The notes under the pieces were generated by a model that worked only from the letters and a program-made list of their open reading frames with translations, ran no database searches and had not been told where the DNA came from. Source: Candidatus Anammoximicrobium sp. (lineage in GTDB: Bacteria > Planctomycetota > Planctomycetia > Pirellulales > Pirellulaceae). From it: a stretch of 64,000 nt of DNA. Below are positions 44,832-54,018 of this stretch, in pieces (the stretch's first letter is position 1; the number at the start of each line of letters is the position of its first letter). The position numbers were made by a program, and so were the translations under genes. The stretch covers positions 30,256-94,255 of the forward strand of contig JAAYYU010000011.1 in the NCBI GenBank assembly GCA_012515235.1. Reading direction: 5' to 3'.

Positions 44832-46067
44832 ATGCTAACCATCCGCGTTGCCTTACGGGCGCTGACCAAGAACAAGATGCGTGCCGGGCTGACCATCCTG
44901 GGCGTGGTGATCGGCATCGCCGCCGTCACGACGATGGTGTCGATCGGCCAGAGTGCCAGCCGGATGGTTCAGAGCCAATTCGAGTTGCTGGGGACCAACG
45001 TGATCGTCGTGATTCCGGGCAGTCGCCGCAGCAGCGGCGGCGTGCGGCGCTCCGGGATGCCTACGCTGACCGCGCGGGACGCGGAGGCGATCCGCAGCGA
45101 GTGCTCGTCGGTGCTCGGCGCTTCACCGATGGTCGGGACCGGCGGCCAGGTGATTTACGGCAACGTCAACTGGAGTCCGGCGGAGATGTGGGGCGTCGGA
45201 CTGGACTACCTCACCGTCCGCAATTGGCCGCTGCGTTACGGCGGGTTTTTCACCGAACGCGACATCCACTCGGCTGCCAAGGTCTGCGTCATCGGCCAGA
45301 CCCTGGTCGGCGAGTTGTTCCAAACGACGGATCCGTTGGGCCAGACGATCCGGATTGCCAACATCCCCTTTCGCGTGATCGGCGTCCTGGAACCGAAGGG
45401 CGTCAACATGTTCGGCCAGGAGCAGGACAACATCGTGCTGATGCCCTTTACGACGGTACGCAAGCGTCTACAGGGCTCCGAGTTCGACCACGTCCACTTC
45501 GTCATGGTCTCGGCGCGGTCCCTCCAGCGAATGTCCGAGGCGCAAAACGAGATCACGCACTTGCTCATGGAACGGCACCGCATCCATCCGGGCGAACCGC
45601 CCAATTTCGAGGTGAAAAACACCGACGAATTCGCCAAAGTCCTGGGCATCATCACTGGCACGATGACCCTGATGCTGGCTTCCATTGCCGGCATCTCGCT
45701 GATCGTGGGCGGCGTCGGGATCATGAACATCATGCTGGTGTCGGTAACCGAACGGACCCGCGAGATCGGCATCCGCATGGCCGTAGGAGCGCGCCCGCGG
45801 GACATCCTGCGGCAGTTCCTGATCGAAGCCGTTCTGCTCTCTTGCATCGGCGGCCTGATCGGCTTCAGCCTGGGGGTCGCCGCGTCGATGGGGCTGACCA
45901 TGGCGATCAACGCCTGGTCCAGCGGCACGGATTGGCCGATCGTCATCTCGGTCCCTGCCGGCGCCATCGCCTTTCTGTTCGCCGCCGCCGTCGGCATCTT
46001 CTTCGGCTATTACCCCGCGCGGCGCGCCAGCCGTTTGGACCCCATCGAATCGCTTCGCTATGAATAG
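44832..46067 (+). CDS. MacB-type ABC transporter permease (no ATPase domain)
   Basis: A 411-residue membrane protein with the MacB/LolCE topology: one N-terminal segment (TKNKMRAGLTILGVVIGIAA), a ~230-residue periplasmic domain, and three C-terminal segments. TERTREIGIRMAVGARPRDI is the coupling motif and RRASRLDPIESLRYE the usual end. Classic MacB carries an ATPase at its N-terminus; here it is missing and no ATPase gene lies between the adaptor and the permease or beyond. The ATPase must be encoded elsewhere. Confidence 0.88.
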   Translation: MLTIRVALRALTKNKMRAGLTILGVVIGIAAVTTMVSIGQSASRMVQSQFELLGTNVIVVIPGSRRSSGGVRRSGMPTLTARDAEAIRSECSSVLGASPMVGTGGQVIYGNVNWSPAEMWGVGLDYLTVRNWPLRYGGFFTERDIHSAAKVCVIGQTLVGELFQTTDPLGQTIRIANIPFRVIGVLEPKGVNMFGQEQDNIVLMPFTTVRKRLQGSEFDHVHFVMVSARSLQRMSEAQNEITHLLMERHRIHPGEPPNFEVKNTDEFAKVLGIITGTMTLMLASIAGISLIVGGVGIMNIMLVSVTERTREIGIRMAVGARPRDILRQFLIEAVLLSCIGGLIGFSLGVAASMGLTMAINAWSSGTDWPIVISVPAGAIAFLFAAAVGIFFGYYPARRASRLDPIESLRYE

Positions 46068-46128
46068 GAACAACTCGGCCGGAGAAGACGGCGAACCGAA
46101 GTGCGGCGGTCAGCCAACAAAAAACAGA

Positions 46129-47472
46129 CTAGAAGCGGAATTCGGCGCCGAAGTTGAGGCCCTGGACGATGTAGTCGCTCGGATTAAACGCAAACGCCGG
46201 GCGAGTGGCGTCGGCGGGCGACGGAACGCCGTCGACCGACGTGTCGAGATGACCGCCCGGACGCACCACGCTGCTCCAGTGCAGCAGCGAGTAGCCGACG
46301 GACAGCTTCAGGTGCTCCACGGGGTAGAATGCCAGCTTGATCCCCGCTTCGTTCATAAACGAGAAGTCGTTCTGCAGGTGCAGACCGCCGTTGGTGGACG
46401 CCTGAGCCAATAGTCCGTAATCTCGCTCGTCCGTCCCGCCGTCGACGTCCGTGGTAATCGTCGCACCGGCAACGTTCACGGTCTGCCGCATGTTGCCGAA
46501 GGCAAAGCGGGCGAGCATTTCCACGCCGAACCGGCCGCAGCGATAATCGCCGCGCAAGCCGAAATGACCGCCGTGAAACTCGTTGTTCGCATCGAACAGG
46601 TCCGTCACGGCGTAGGACTCGAACTTGTTGTTGCCGAGATCTCGCCGCGTGAACGAGTCGATCACTAAGTCCTCGTTGATACGAGCAAACTGATACCCTG
46701 CCTGGAATCCAAAACTGTGACATGGAGAGCGAAGCAGGGTCCAGTAGAAGAAAGCGTCACTCACGTACACCTCGGAACCCGAATTGATTCCAATCCGGCC
46801 CGTGGTTGGCGGCACCGCCGAATTATTGGCGATCGGAAACGCCGTCGGCGTGACGGGATTTGTCGAGACGTCCGTGAACGGCCGCGCGATGAAGGGCAAG
46901 CCATCGTCAGATGACCACTTCGGAGAAATCGTCGCGTCGCCCACCGCCAGATAACGCCCTCCAATCGCCGTCCGCTGCCACGGGTCCAGCCAGAGGCCGA
47001 CCTCCAAGCGCCCACCGGGCCGCGCCGGTTCATCGACCGCCCCGCCGAACAACACGTCTGCGGGATTGGGATTAGGGTCCGGCGTCGTCGTAACCAGGGC
47101 CGGAAACTCCCGGCGATCCCGCCACCACAGCAGGAAATCCAGGTTCACCCACAGCCCGCCACCGAACCCATTGCACGGTGGGCATCCACACGGATCCGCA
47201 CAACAACATGCCGAATCACAGGATGGCTCGTACACGCCGTCTTCATCGAGGAACAACGGCTCCTCCACCACGACCGATTCCTCCCCAATCGCCTGCCGAA
47301 CCTGGAAAGCAGTCTCTTCGGACGCCGACTCGCTCTTCGCAGCGACGCGCGCCACCTTTCGGCTTCCTCGAACCGACCGCATTCCGGTTTCATCAGCCCC
47401 GCTTGGGCAGGCCAACCATCCGAACACAACGCAAAGCGACGTTCCCAAGGCAATTCTCTGGCGTGTCAACAT
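46129..47472 (-). CDS. BBP7-family outer-membrane beta-barrel protein
   Basis: A 447-residue exported protein; the ATG at 47472 begins a signal peptide (RIALGTSLCVVFGWLACPSG). Residues ~85-95 hold a Cys cluster (CDSACCCADPCGCPPC). The barrel part starts with GGLWVNLDFLLWW and has the BBP7 blocks LFGGAVDEPARPGGRLEVG and LPFIARPFTDVS; it ends with the strand QGLNFGAEFRF. BBP7 barrels are large families in planctomycetes, and their cargo is unknown. It converges on the MacB-like gene with ~60 bp between. Confidence 0.85.
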   Translation of the reverse strand: MLTRQRIALGTSLCVVFGWLACPSGADETGMRSVRGSRKVARVAAKSESASEETAFQVRQAIGEESVVVEEPLFLDEDGVYEPSCDSACCCADPCGCPPCNGFGGGLWVNLDFLLWWRDRREFPALVTTTPDPNPNPADVLFGGAVDEPARPGGRLEVGLWLDPWQRTAIGGRYLAVGDATISPKWSSDDGLPFIARPFTDVSTNPVTPTAFPIANNSAVPPTTGRIGINSGSEVYVSDAFFYWTLLRSPCHSFGFQAGYQFARINEDLVIDSFTRRDLGNNKFESYAVTDLFDANNEFHGGHFGLRGDYRCGRFGVEMLARFAFGNMRQTVNVAGATITTDVDGGTDERDYGLLAQASTNGGLHLQNDFSFMNEAGIKLAFYPVEHLKLSVGYSLLHWSSVVRPGGHLDTSVDGVPSPADATRPAFAFNPSDYIVQGLNFGAEFRF

Positions 47473-48042
47473 GAGTTCTTCCGCTTCCTGATAATGGCTG
47501 CATCCCCTCGCAACCTGTTGAAACGATGGACTGACACCTCGCGAAGGCCGTTTTCCTCGGACATCTCCATCGCAACTCGGAGCCAAGTCCCATTTTCAAC
47601 AACCTGCCAAGCCGGCAACATTTGGGGACGACAATCTCGGCCAGGACCAGTCGTTCAGCTTATGTCGGACATAATGAGCCTGCCGGTTAAATCAAGTTGG
47701 CGATTTGAGCAAACTTTTAGGTCTGCCGCGAGTTTGCCGGCTGACCAATCCGGGCTTGCTGTCTTGCTAGTAACGATGGCGATTCCGTTTTGTCGGCCGC
47801 AGGTCGGCGTGTTAGCGAATCCGTTCCAAATCAGGCGACGAGAACCAAACCGATGGCACACATGACGAGATTGGGACCGACCACCAGCGACTGGAGCCTT
47901 GGGGTATTTGCGAAGCTTGAGAAGTCAAGGAAGACCGTGCAGCTTGCTCCGATTGCCCGCATGAGCGACAGCCAATGCGCCGATGCTAACACTGTTGTCG
48001 AACCCCGCCAATGGCCCCTTGAATCCTCATAGGCCTTGCCGT
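47473..48042. other. Gene-free region of ~570 bp with a P2 repeat
   Basis: It holds P2 copy d (47509-47608). The remaining ~430 bp show no gene I trust. Confidence 0.6.
47509..47608 (-). repeat. Dispersed inverted-repeat element, family P2, copy d
   Basis: Read on the minus strand it contains GTTGTTGAAAATGGGACTTG, then GCTCCGAGTTGCGATGGAGA and AAAACGGCCTTCGCGAGGTG. The middle blocks align closely with copy e at 48617, in the opposite orientation. Confidence 0.82.
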
Positions 48043-48318
48043 ATGCAACATGCCGAAGCGTTGGAAGCCGTGCGTCATTTCGTTCGGGGAACCTTCGTCG
48101 AGTTGGGCGCCGACATCGGCAGTCCGTTGACTGAACACATCTTGCTGCGAGACGACGCCTATTGCGGACGGCGATTCTGCGTGGACGGACTGCAGGCGAT
48201 CTGGTTCATCGAGGAGGACCAGATCAAAATCCACGCCCAAGACGGCAGTGTGGCGCGAGTGCTGTCGGTCGAAGAGGCCGTCCAACTGGCCTCGACCACT
48301 GAAAAACGCGCTGCGTGA
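48043..48318 (+). CDS. Small acidic protein of unknown function
   Basis: A 91-residue protein without signal peptide. It contains LEAVRHFVRGTFVELGADIG, then IWFIEEDQIKIHAQDGSVAR and a C-terminal helix (SVEEAVQLASTTEK). The beta-strand/helix alternation looks like a folded domain, but I recognise no family. The Shine-Dalgarno sequence is weak (AGG). It is followed by P1 and P2 repeats. Confidence 0.55.
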   Translation: MQHAEALEAVRHFVRGTFVELGADIGSPLTEHILLRDDAYCGRRFCVDGLQAIWFIEEDQIKIHAQDGSVARVLSVEEAVQLASTTEKRAA

Positions 48319-48713
48319 CGCCAGATGGCTCCGGTTCTAAGAGCCTTCTCGCGGTCGACGACCTTGCAGAGCGTCGGAGGGCGACAGCAGGTCGCAACGG
48401 TGGCGAAATAACTTCCCGGTTTCCGCGGAATCTGGGGTCAGGCTTACAGATTTCAGTTTTCGCGGTCCCAAAACTTCCCACTTGGAAAACGACTGCCCCG
48501 CGAAAACTGAAATCTGTAGGCCTGACCCCAGACGGTGGACAAAAACGCCACGTAGTTTCGGCGCCCGTTGCTCCGGCGCAGGCGAACAGGCCGAACTCGG
48601 TTTGGCGGCGTCCCTCACAACCTGTTGAAAAAAGGGACTAGTGCCGAGTTGCGATGGAGCCCCCACCGCAAAACGACCACTGCGAGGTGCCTGTTCTCTT
48701 CTTCAACAGGCGG
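48319..48713. other. Gene-free region built mostly of two repeat elements
   Basis: About 395 bp, of which ~200 bp are P1 copy B (48433-48530) and P2 copy e (48617-48716). No gene. Confidence 0.7.
48433..48530. repeat. Dispersed palindromic element, family P1, copy B
   Basis: A 98-bp element. The left arm 48433-48465 and the right arm 48498-48530 are complementary over 33 bp with one mismatch; the loop is 32 bases. Its outer arms match copies A and C, but its inner arm reads TTTTCGCGG/CCGCGAAAA instead of TTTTGGCC/GGCCAAAA, so both sides changed together. Confidence 0.92.
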
Positions 48714-48716
48714 CTA
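48617..48716 (+). repeat. Dispersed inverted-repeat element, family P2, copy e
   Basis: It starts ACAACCTGTTGAAAAAAGGG and ends CTTCTTCAACAGGCGGCTA. The last three bases supply the TAG stop of the FHA gene on the minus strand. Internal blocks GCCGAGTTGCGATGGAG and CAAAACGACCACTGCGAGG match copies c and d. Confidence 0.85.
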
Positions 48717-49055
48717 AGACGCCAACAGCCTTTCCCGCCGAAGCGCCAGCGCATGGGCAGAATCGTATTCCACGACAAACCGAGTGATCCCGATATTCAG
48801 CAGATCCCCCGGCTTCAAGGACGCTTCGAGCACGGATCGGCCGTTGACGAAGGTTCCGTGCTTGGAACCGAGATCGCGAACCAGAAGCACGTCGTCGATA
48901 CAGTCAATTTCACAATGCTCGCGGCTCACCCAGCGATCTCCGACTCGAACGTCGGTCTCCTCTCCACGTCCAATGCGAAGAGGAAAGTTGGTGAGGGGGA
49001 TTTCACGGCAAGAAACGAGCGGATCTTTGGCGATCAGTTTAGCAGCGACGCTCAT
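48714..49055 (-). CDS. FHA-domain protein
   Basis: A 113-residue protein that is little more than one FHA domain. FPLRIGRGEETDVRV, WVSREHCEI and LGSKHGTFVNGRSV are the phospho-threonine-binding loops (Gly-Arg, Ser-x-x-His, Asn-Gly); all key residues are present. It probably binds phosphorylated Thr peptides from Ser/Thr kinases, common in planctomycetes, but no kinase is adjacent. The stop codon lies in a P2 element. Confidence 0.88.
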   Translation of the reverse strand: MSVAAKLIAKDPLVSCREIPLTNFPLRIGRGEETDVRVGDRWVSREHCEIDCIDDVLLVRDLGSKHGTFVNGRSVLEASLKPGDLLNIGITRFVVEYDSAHALALRRERLLAS

Positions 49056-49257
49056 GGCCGAGTAACCTGCGGGAAGGACAGCGTGACGATCGGGGGGACT
49101 TCGTCCGGGGGTCAATCAGGCGGGAGGGGCAAACCCCTGGAAACCACAAACCACAGCTCGTGTCTGCCCCTAGCCAGTGCAACTATCTAAGCAAAGAACT
49201 TGCAGTGCTGTCAACACCCTCCAGGGTTTTTTTGTCAATTCTCGCGTTTTTGTAGAA

Positions 49258-52200
49258 TCAGGCCCAAACGCCGGGCAGCAGGTCGATTGCGTCACGTTGG
49301 CCCCAGGCAGCCGCGATGTCGTCGGCCAGTTCGTCGCTGACAATCGAATCCATCGACAGTTCTGTCCCGTCGCGGGTTTCCGCCCCCGCGGCAGCAAAGT
49401 AATCCAGTTCCGCTTTCTGTCCCCGGATCTGTCGCTGGGCCAGAGGAGCCGTTGCCTCACGAACCTCGCTCGCGCTAAGCAACCTGAGGATGTCGGCCGG
49501 CGGGAGTTCCGCAACTGGGCCAGCGGCGACGGGCGACGCCAGGACCAGCACTTCAGCAGCCGCCTCCCCTTCCCCAGAGGCTATCTCTTCGTTCGCGGGC
49601 GGTGAATTAAGACGGCTGATCCCCTCCAGAATATCGCGCGGCGAGTGGATGCCGTCGCCATTCACGTCGTAGAACATCCGCCTCGCCGGAGCCTCGCCCT
49701 CTCCCAACACTCGCGACAGGACGGTAATGCCTTCCCTGTTCATGGCATTGATGCCCGCGACGATGTCCGCGGCTGAGTGAAAGCCGTCGTTGTTCACGTC
49801 GAAACGGTTAACGGGGTTGGTGAACTCGCCTTCGCCCGCTCCGGCAGCAACGATCACGGTCGGCGCTGCGACATACTTGATTTGCGATGTCGGCACGGAC
49901 ACGCCGGGGTAGGGATTGATCAACGTGGTTTCGTTGACCACCTCATCGGCCGGATTGGCACTGAAGACCAGCTGCCCGCCGCTTCCGCCCAAGGCCCGGA
50001 AACGGATTTGGAACAGCAACCGTTGGTCAGAAAACTGGACGTACGAGCTGCCCTGATAAGCGCCAACCTCGTCCACGATGCCGATCTGACCTCCGCTGAT
50101 CTGCCACCAGTCGATTCCCTTCAGTCCCGCTTTGAACAGCGGCCCGCTCGCGATGTCGAAGCCCAGGGGATTGACGGTCGTGGGCACCGTGACCGGCCGT
50201 GCCAGCGTCGGGTCGTAGGTGATGTCCAGGTACGCGGAGAAGATGCCCTCCTGATCTGCCGAAACCGCGCCGGTGCCGTTGCGGACCCCCAGGTCATCGA
50301 TCCAGGCGCTGACGTAGAACTCGGTTCCGGGAGCGATCTGTTGACCGTCCAACGGTTTGCCAGACAGGTCTGTCACCTTCAATTGGACTTGTGCCAACTC
50401 CGGAGATTCGATGACCTGAAGGGTTGTCGCGAGAAATTCGATCTGCGGGTACTCGACAGTCATCTCGGGCGTGTTCAACGCCGTTTCGTGCAACGGGAGT
50501 TCGTCCGCGGGATCGGTCCTAAACTGGACCGAGCCCAACTCGTTCGCCATGAACGTAGCCTTGTACAGCAATTTCTCGGTAGCGCCGTACGGTTTGCCTA
50601 AGTTGTTGTTTAAGCCCGTGCCTTGGAAGGCTCCGACCTCGCTCAGGATTCCCGGAACATCGTCGTCGGCAAAACGCCCCGCAGCGTAATCCTCCGAGTA
50701 CTCCAAACCCGCATACGATACCCGGGCGGTGTCGTACAACAGGTCCATGTAAGCGGAAAACACGCCTTTTTCGGCATCTTCAATGCCCGGTGCCGGCTGG
50801 TAGTTCGGCACGTTCCGCATGTCCCGGACATACCCCCAAATCTGGAACTGCGTCCCTTTTCCTACCTGAGTCACGAGATTCCCGTTCAGATCTCGGGCTT
50901 CCAGGCGGAACCTCACCAGATCGTCGGCGATACGGCCCGAGCCGGATTGCACCGTCACGGTTCCCGTCGAACTGGCGCCGTTGGTGTCGATGATCGTATA
51001 GGTGAATTGCTCCGAGCCGACGAAGCCGTTCGATTGGTAATTGAATCCCTGCAACCCGCTATTGTCGACGTTCTGCACCAGCGTGACGGCGCCAACCAAG
51101 CCACTCGCGTCCCAACTGATGATCGTCGGCTTTTGGCCCGTCGGCCCCCAGCGGTCGTTCTGGAGCACGTTCAGGGGTTGGGGGGCCGTCGTCGTCACGG
51201 TGTAGGTATCGTCCACCGCCACCGGGGCATCCCCTTGTGCCTGGGTGACCGTGATGGACACGATGGCCGTGTCTGTCTTGCCATTGCCCGTGTCCTGGAC
51301 CTCGTAGGTGAATGCGTCGGGGCCAGAGTAGCCCATCTGAGGCGTGTAGCGAATGAAATCATCAGTAAAGACGCCGGTTCCGTTGGTATCGATGACCGCC
51401 GTGCCGTGGGCGGGTGTTTGGGTCAGGCGGCTAAGTCGCAGACTGGCAATCCCGCTCGCGCCCGGCACGTCGTTGAGCAATACGTTGAAGAGATTGTCCC
51501 GGCTGTCTTGCTCGACCGCGTACTGGTCATCCACCGCAGCGGGATCGACGGACAGGATATCCACCCGGTAGTCTTCCACCTCGCCGTCAGAATACGAGGT
51601 GCCGACATAGGACAAATCCTTTTCGTGGCCGTAGCGGAAGCGGGCATAGGTCGTGCCGGGGAGCGCAGTGGTGGGGACCTCAACGCTCAGCGCATGCACG
51701 CCGGCGCCCAGCGTCCGATTCTTGAAGACTTGTTCGCCCGCGTCGGCCCAATCGCCATCGCGGTTGAAGTCGATCCAGCCCTGTAACAGCCCCGGTGAAT
51801 TCGTCCCCAACGACACGGTCACGGTTACGGCAGCGGTCTGTCCGGGCATCATGCCGTTCGTGAAGACGACGCCGTTTTCGTCATCAAAATTGTCGTCGTC
51901 GTCACCCAGGGCGTTGGCGTCGGGCAGTCCGTCCGGTTCCCCGTCGACGATGACCGTCGTACCGTCGACCGCCACCACGCCGAGCCCGAATCCGGAAACA
52001 ATCGCGTGCTTCGCGCCGTTGTCCGCCTCCCACGTCGGATACGGCCAAGGCGCGTCGCCGTGGTCAAAGCCGTCGTTGTCACTGTTGCCGAAGTCGACGT
52101 CGGCCATTGTCCCGCCGCCGGTGATCGTCACGACCTGCGTCTGCGTCGTGCCGCCGGGGAACGTTTGCCTCCAACCCGGCTCGAGCGCTTCGCGAATGGT

Positions 52201-54018
52201 CAAGGTCCCGGTAACGTTGACGGTGAAACTGTACTTCCCGGTTGAATCGGTCTTGGCCGTCGGTTCGCCGATGTCGCGTTCCCCGTCCCCGTCCAGGTCC
52301 GCATAGACGGTCCATCCTGCCAGTCCGGGCTCGGTCGGGTCACGTCTGCGGTCTTCGTCCTGATCGTGCCAAACCACGCCGCTGATCGTCGTCGGACCAG
52401 GAACCGGAATCGCGGGGGCCTCGGCCACCCGCAGACTGCCCCAACGCGTGCCCCAGCGGCCAGGAAGCGTCTGGCGAGGCAAGGCGTACATGTTGTACAG
52501 CCAAAATGTTACGCCGTCCGTCGGGTCCAAAGCCACGCTCGTGTAGTCGCCCCAGCGGTTGACCGAATTTGCGGCCGTGCCTCCCAAGGCAAACACGTCC
52601 AGCCCTTCCGCCAGTTCCCCGGCCAAACGGACCGTTCCCGCCGGATCGCTGGGCGTCCGCACCGCGTAATACGATCCGGGGTAAATCGTCGGCCCCGTCG
52701 CCGAGAAACCGATCACCATGTTGCCCTTCGAGTCGACGTTGACCGCAGGCCAGATCGTGTGAGCCGCAAAGCCGATCTCCTCGCCGCCTACATTTCCTTG
52801 ATCCGCCAGTTTGAGCGTCTGGGCATTGGAAGTATCGAAACGGAACCAGTGGGTAGTGACTTGGTTGACATCCGGGCCCGAACTGGGGTTGATCACCGTC
52901 GTGGCATACAGCGAGTTGTCCCGCCAGACCGCGTTCAGGACGCGGCGGTCTCCACCGTCAAGCCGCGCCGTACTAGAACGCTGAGGCGAACTGTAGTCGA
53001 TCGGAATCGTCGTGTCCTCGATGTCCCCGACATTGATGGTGAAACGCGTGAACTCGGGCGTCGTCAGCGGATTGTCCACGCGGATGACGTCGACCAACTC
53101 TTCGACGCCGTTGTTGTTTCCATCGTACAGCGTCAGCCAGGTTCCCACCCCGGTTGGTGCGGTGCCGTAGACGTGGGCCGGTTGCATGCAGCGGAAATTC
53201 TCGGCCAGGGTGTAGTTGCCCGAATAGTCGACTCCGGTCAGCGCCGACGGGTCGTACATGGTGACGGTCGCGGACCCGTTGTCGTAGAACCCGCCCTTCG
53301 CCAATCCCTTGTCCATGATCCACAGGCGGTTGCCGTATGGATCCTGCGTGCGGAATTCGAAGAGATTGCCGGTGATGTAGATCGCCTCTTCGTCCAACGC
53401 GAAACCGGGATAGTCCGTCCAGGTTACCAGGACTTCTTCCGGGTCCGTGGGATCGGGCACGTTCACCATGCTGTTGATCGAGTGATAGTACCATTTCCCG
53501 TTCGGATCGCTGTCGTCCGACACGGCGATCATGATCCGCGACATGTCGAACAGGTCGTTGAACGGCGCGCCGGTTTGATACGCTTCAAGAGTCACCACGA
53601 GAAAGCGATTTGCGTACTGGTCGTACAGCACTTTCGGGTCAAAAATGCCGTAATCGGGACGCAACGGAGCGAAGAAGTTTTTCAGGCTGGTGTGGTACTC
53701 CAGGGTGCCGTCCTTGGTGAACCACTGAATGGACGTGTTGCCCACATTGAGGATGTGCGCGGGACCAGCGGCTCCGAAGGGATCCGGTGGCTGAATGACG
53801 GCGGCCCCCGTGTTGAAGGCATTATCGTCGATGTTGAACCCCTCGATGCTCGAAAGCAGCGCGGGTGACGTAGGCAAGATTGCCAACAAGCGACGATCTT
53901 CCAAGGCCTCGAAGCGAAGGCGCTGTTGCTTTCTTCTTCTTGACGACGCCTGGTGCCTTGGATGTTTGCTCAACTTGTTGCGCAACGTCTTGGATGCCTT
54001 CAGAAATCGGGATATCAC
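49258..54018 (-). CDS. Giant exported protein: LEPR-XLL signal, Cna-B-like and cohesin-like domains, dockerin repeats
   Basis: A 1586-residue protein from the GTG at 54018, which has GAGGG seven bases upstream; a TTG six codons earlier is weaker. A basic leader and RLRFEALEDRRLLA form the planctomycete LEPR-XLL-type export motif. Then follow a ~450-residue secreted domain, an SdrD B/Cna-B-like domain (GVVWHDQDEDRRRDPTEPGL), a GEVEDYRVD-ending module, and a cadherin-like stretch. Two similar cohesin-like domains (~residues 1010-1380; GVFSAYMDLLYD and GIFSAYLDITYD) come next, then two dockerin-type Ca-binding repeats (FDVNNDGFHSAADIV, YDVNGDGIHSPRDIL). It is probably a surface or matrix protein. 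Confidence 0.82.
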   Translation of the reverse strand: MISRFLKASKTLRNKLSKHPRHQASSRRRKQQRLRFEALEDRRLLAILPTSPALLSSIEGFNIDDNAFNTGAAVIQPPDPFGAAGPAHILNVGNTSIQWFTKDGTLEYHTSLKNFFAPLRPDYGIFDPKVLYDQYANRFLVVTLEAYQTGAPFNDLFDMSRIMIAVSDDSDPNGKWYYHSINSMVNVPDPTDPEEVLVTWTDYPGFALDEEAIYITGNLFEFRTQDPYGNRLWIMDKGLAKGGFYDNGSATVTMYDPSALTGVDYSGNYTLAENFRCMQPAHVYGTAPTGVGTWLTLYDGNNNGVEELVDVIRVDNPLTTPEFTRFTINVGDIEDTTIPIDYSSPQRSSTARLDGGDRRVLNAVWRDNSLYATTVINPSSGPDVNQVTTHWFRFDTSNAQTLKLADQGNVGGEEIGFAAHTIWPAVNVDSKGNMVIGFSATGPTIYPGSYYAVRTPSDPAGTVRLAGELAEGLDVFALGGTAANSVNRWGDYTSVALDPTDGVTFWLYNMYALPRQTLPGRWGTRWGSLRVAEAPAIPVPGPTTISGVVWHDQDEDRRRDPTEPGLAGWTVYADLDGDGERDIGEPTAKTDSTGKYSFTVNVTGTLTIREALEPGWRQTFPGGTTQTQVVTITGGGTMADVDFGNSDNDGFDHGDAPWPYPTWEADNGAKHAIVSGFGLGVVAVDGTTVIVDGEPDGLPDANALGDDDDNFDDENGVVFTNGMMPGQTAAVTVTVSLGTNSPGLLQGWIDFNRDGDWADAGEQVFKNRTLGAGVHALSVEVPTTALPGTTYARFRYGHEKDLSYVGTSYSDGEVEDYRVDILSVDPAAVDDQYAVEQDSRDNLFNVLLNDVPGASGIASLRLSRLTQTPAHGTAVIDTNGTGVFTDDFIRYTPQMGYSGPDAFTYEVQDTGNGKTDTAIVSITVTQAQGDAPVAVDDTYTVTTTAPQPLNVLQNDRWGPTGQKPTIISWDASGLVGAVTLVQNVDNSGLQGFNYQSNGFVGSEQFTYTIIDTNGASSTGTVTVQSGSGRIADDLVRFRLEARDLNGNLVTQVGKGTQFQIWGYVRDMRNVPNYQPAPGIEDAEKGVFSAYMDLLYDTARVSYAGLEYSEDYAAGRFADDDVPGILSEVGAFQGTGLNNNLGKPYGATEKLLYKATFMANELGSVQFRTDPADELPLHETALNTPEMTVEYPQIEFLATTLQVIESPELAQVQLKVTDLSGKPLDGQQIAPGTEFYVSAWIDDLGVRNGTGAVSADQEGIFSAYLDITYDPTLARPVTVPTTVNPLGFDIASGPLFKAGLKGIDWWQISGGQIGIVDEVGAYQGSSYVQFSDQRLLFQIRFRALGGSGGQLVFSANPADEVVNETTLINPYPGVSVPTSQIKYVAAPTVIVAAGAGEGEFTNPVNRFDVNNDGFHSAADIVAGINAMNREGITVLSRVLGEGEAPARRMFYDVNGDGIHSPRDILEGISRLNSPPANEEIASGEGEAAAEVLVLASPVAAGPVAELPPADILRLLSASEVREATAPLAQRQIRGQKAELDYFAAAGAETRDGTELSMDSIVSDELADDIAAAWGQRDAIDLLPGVWA

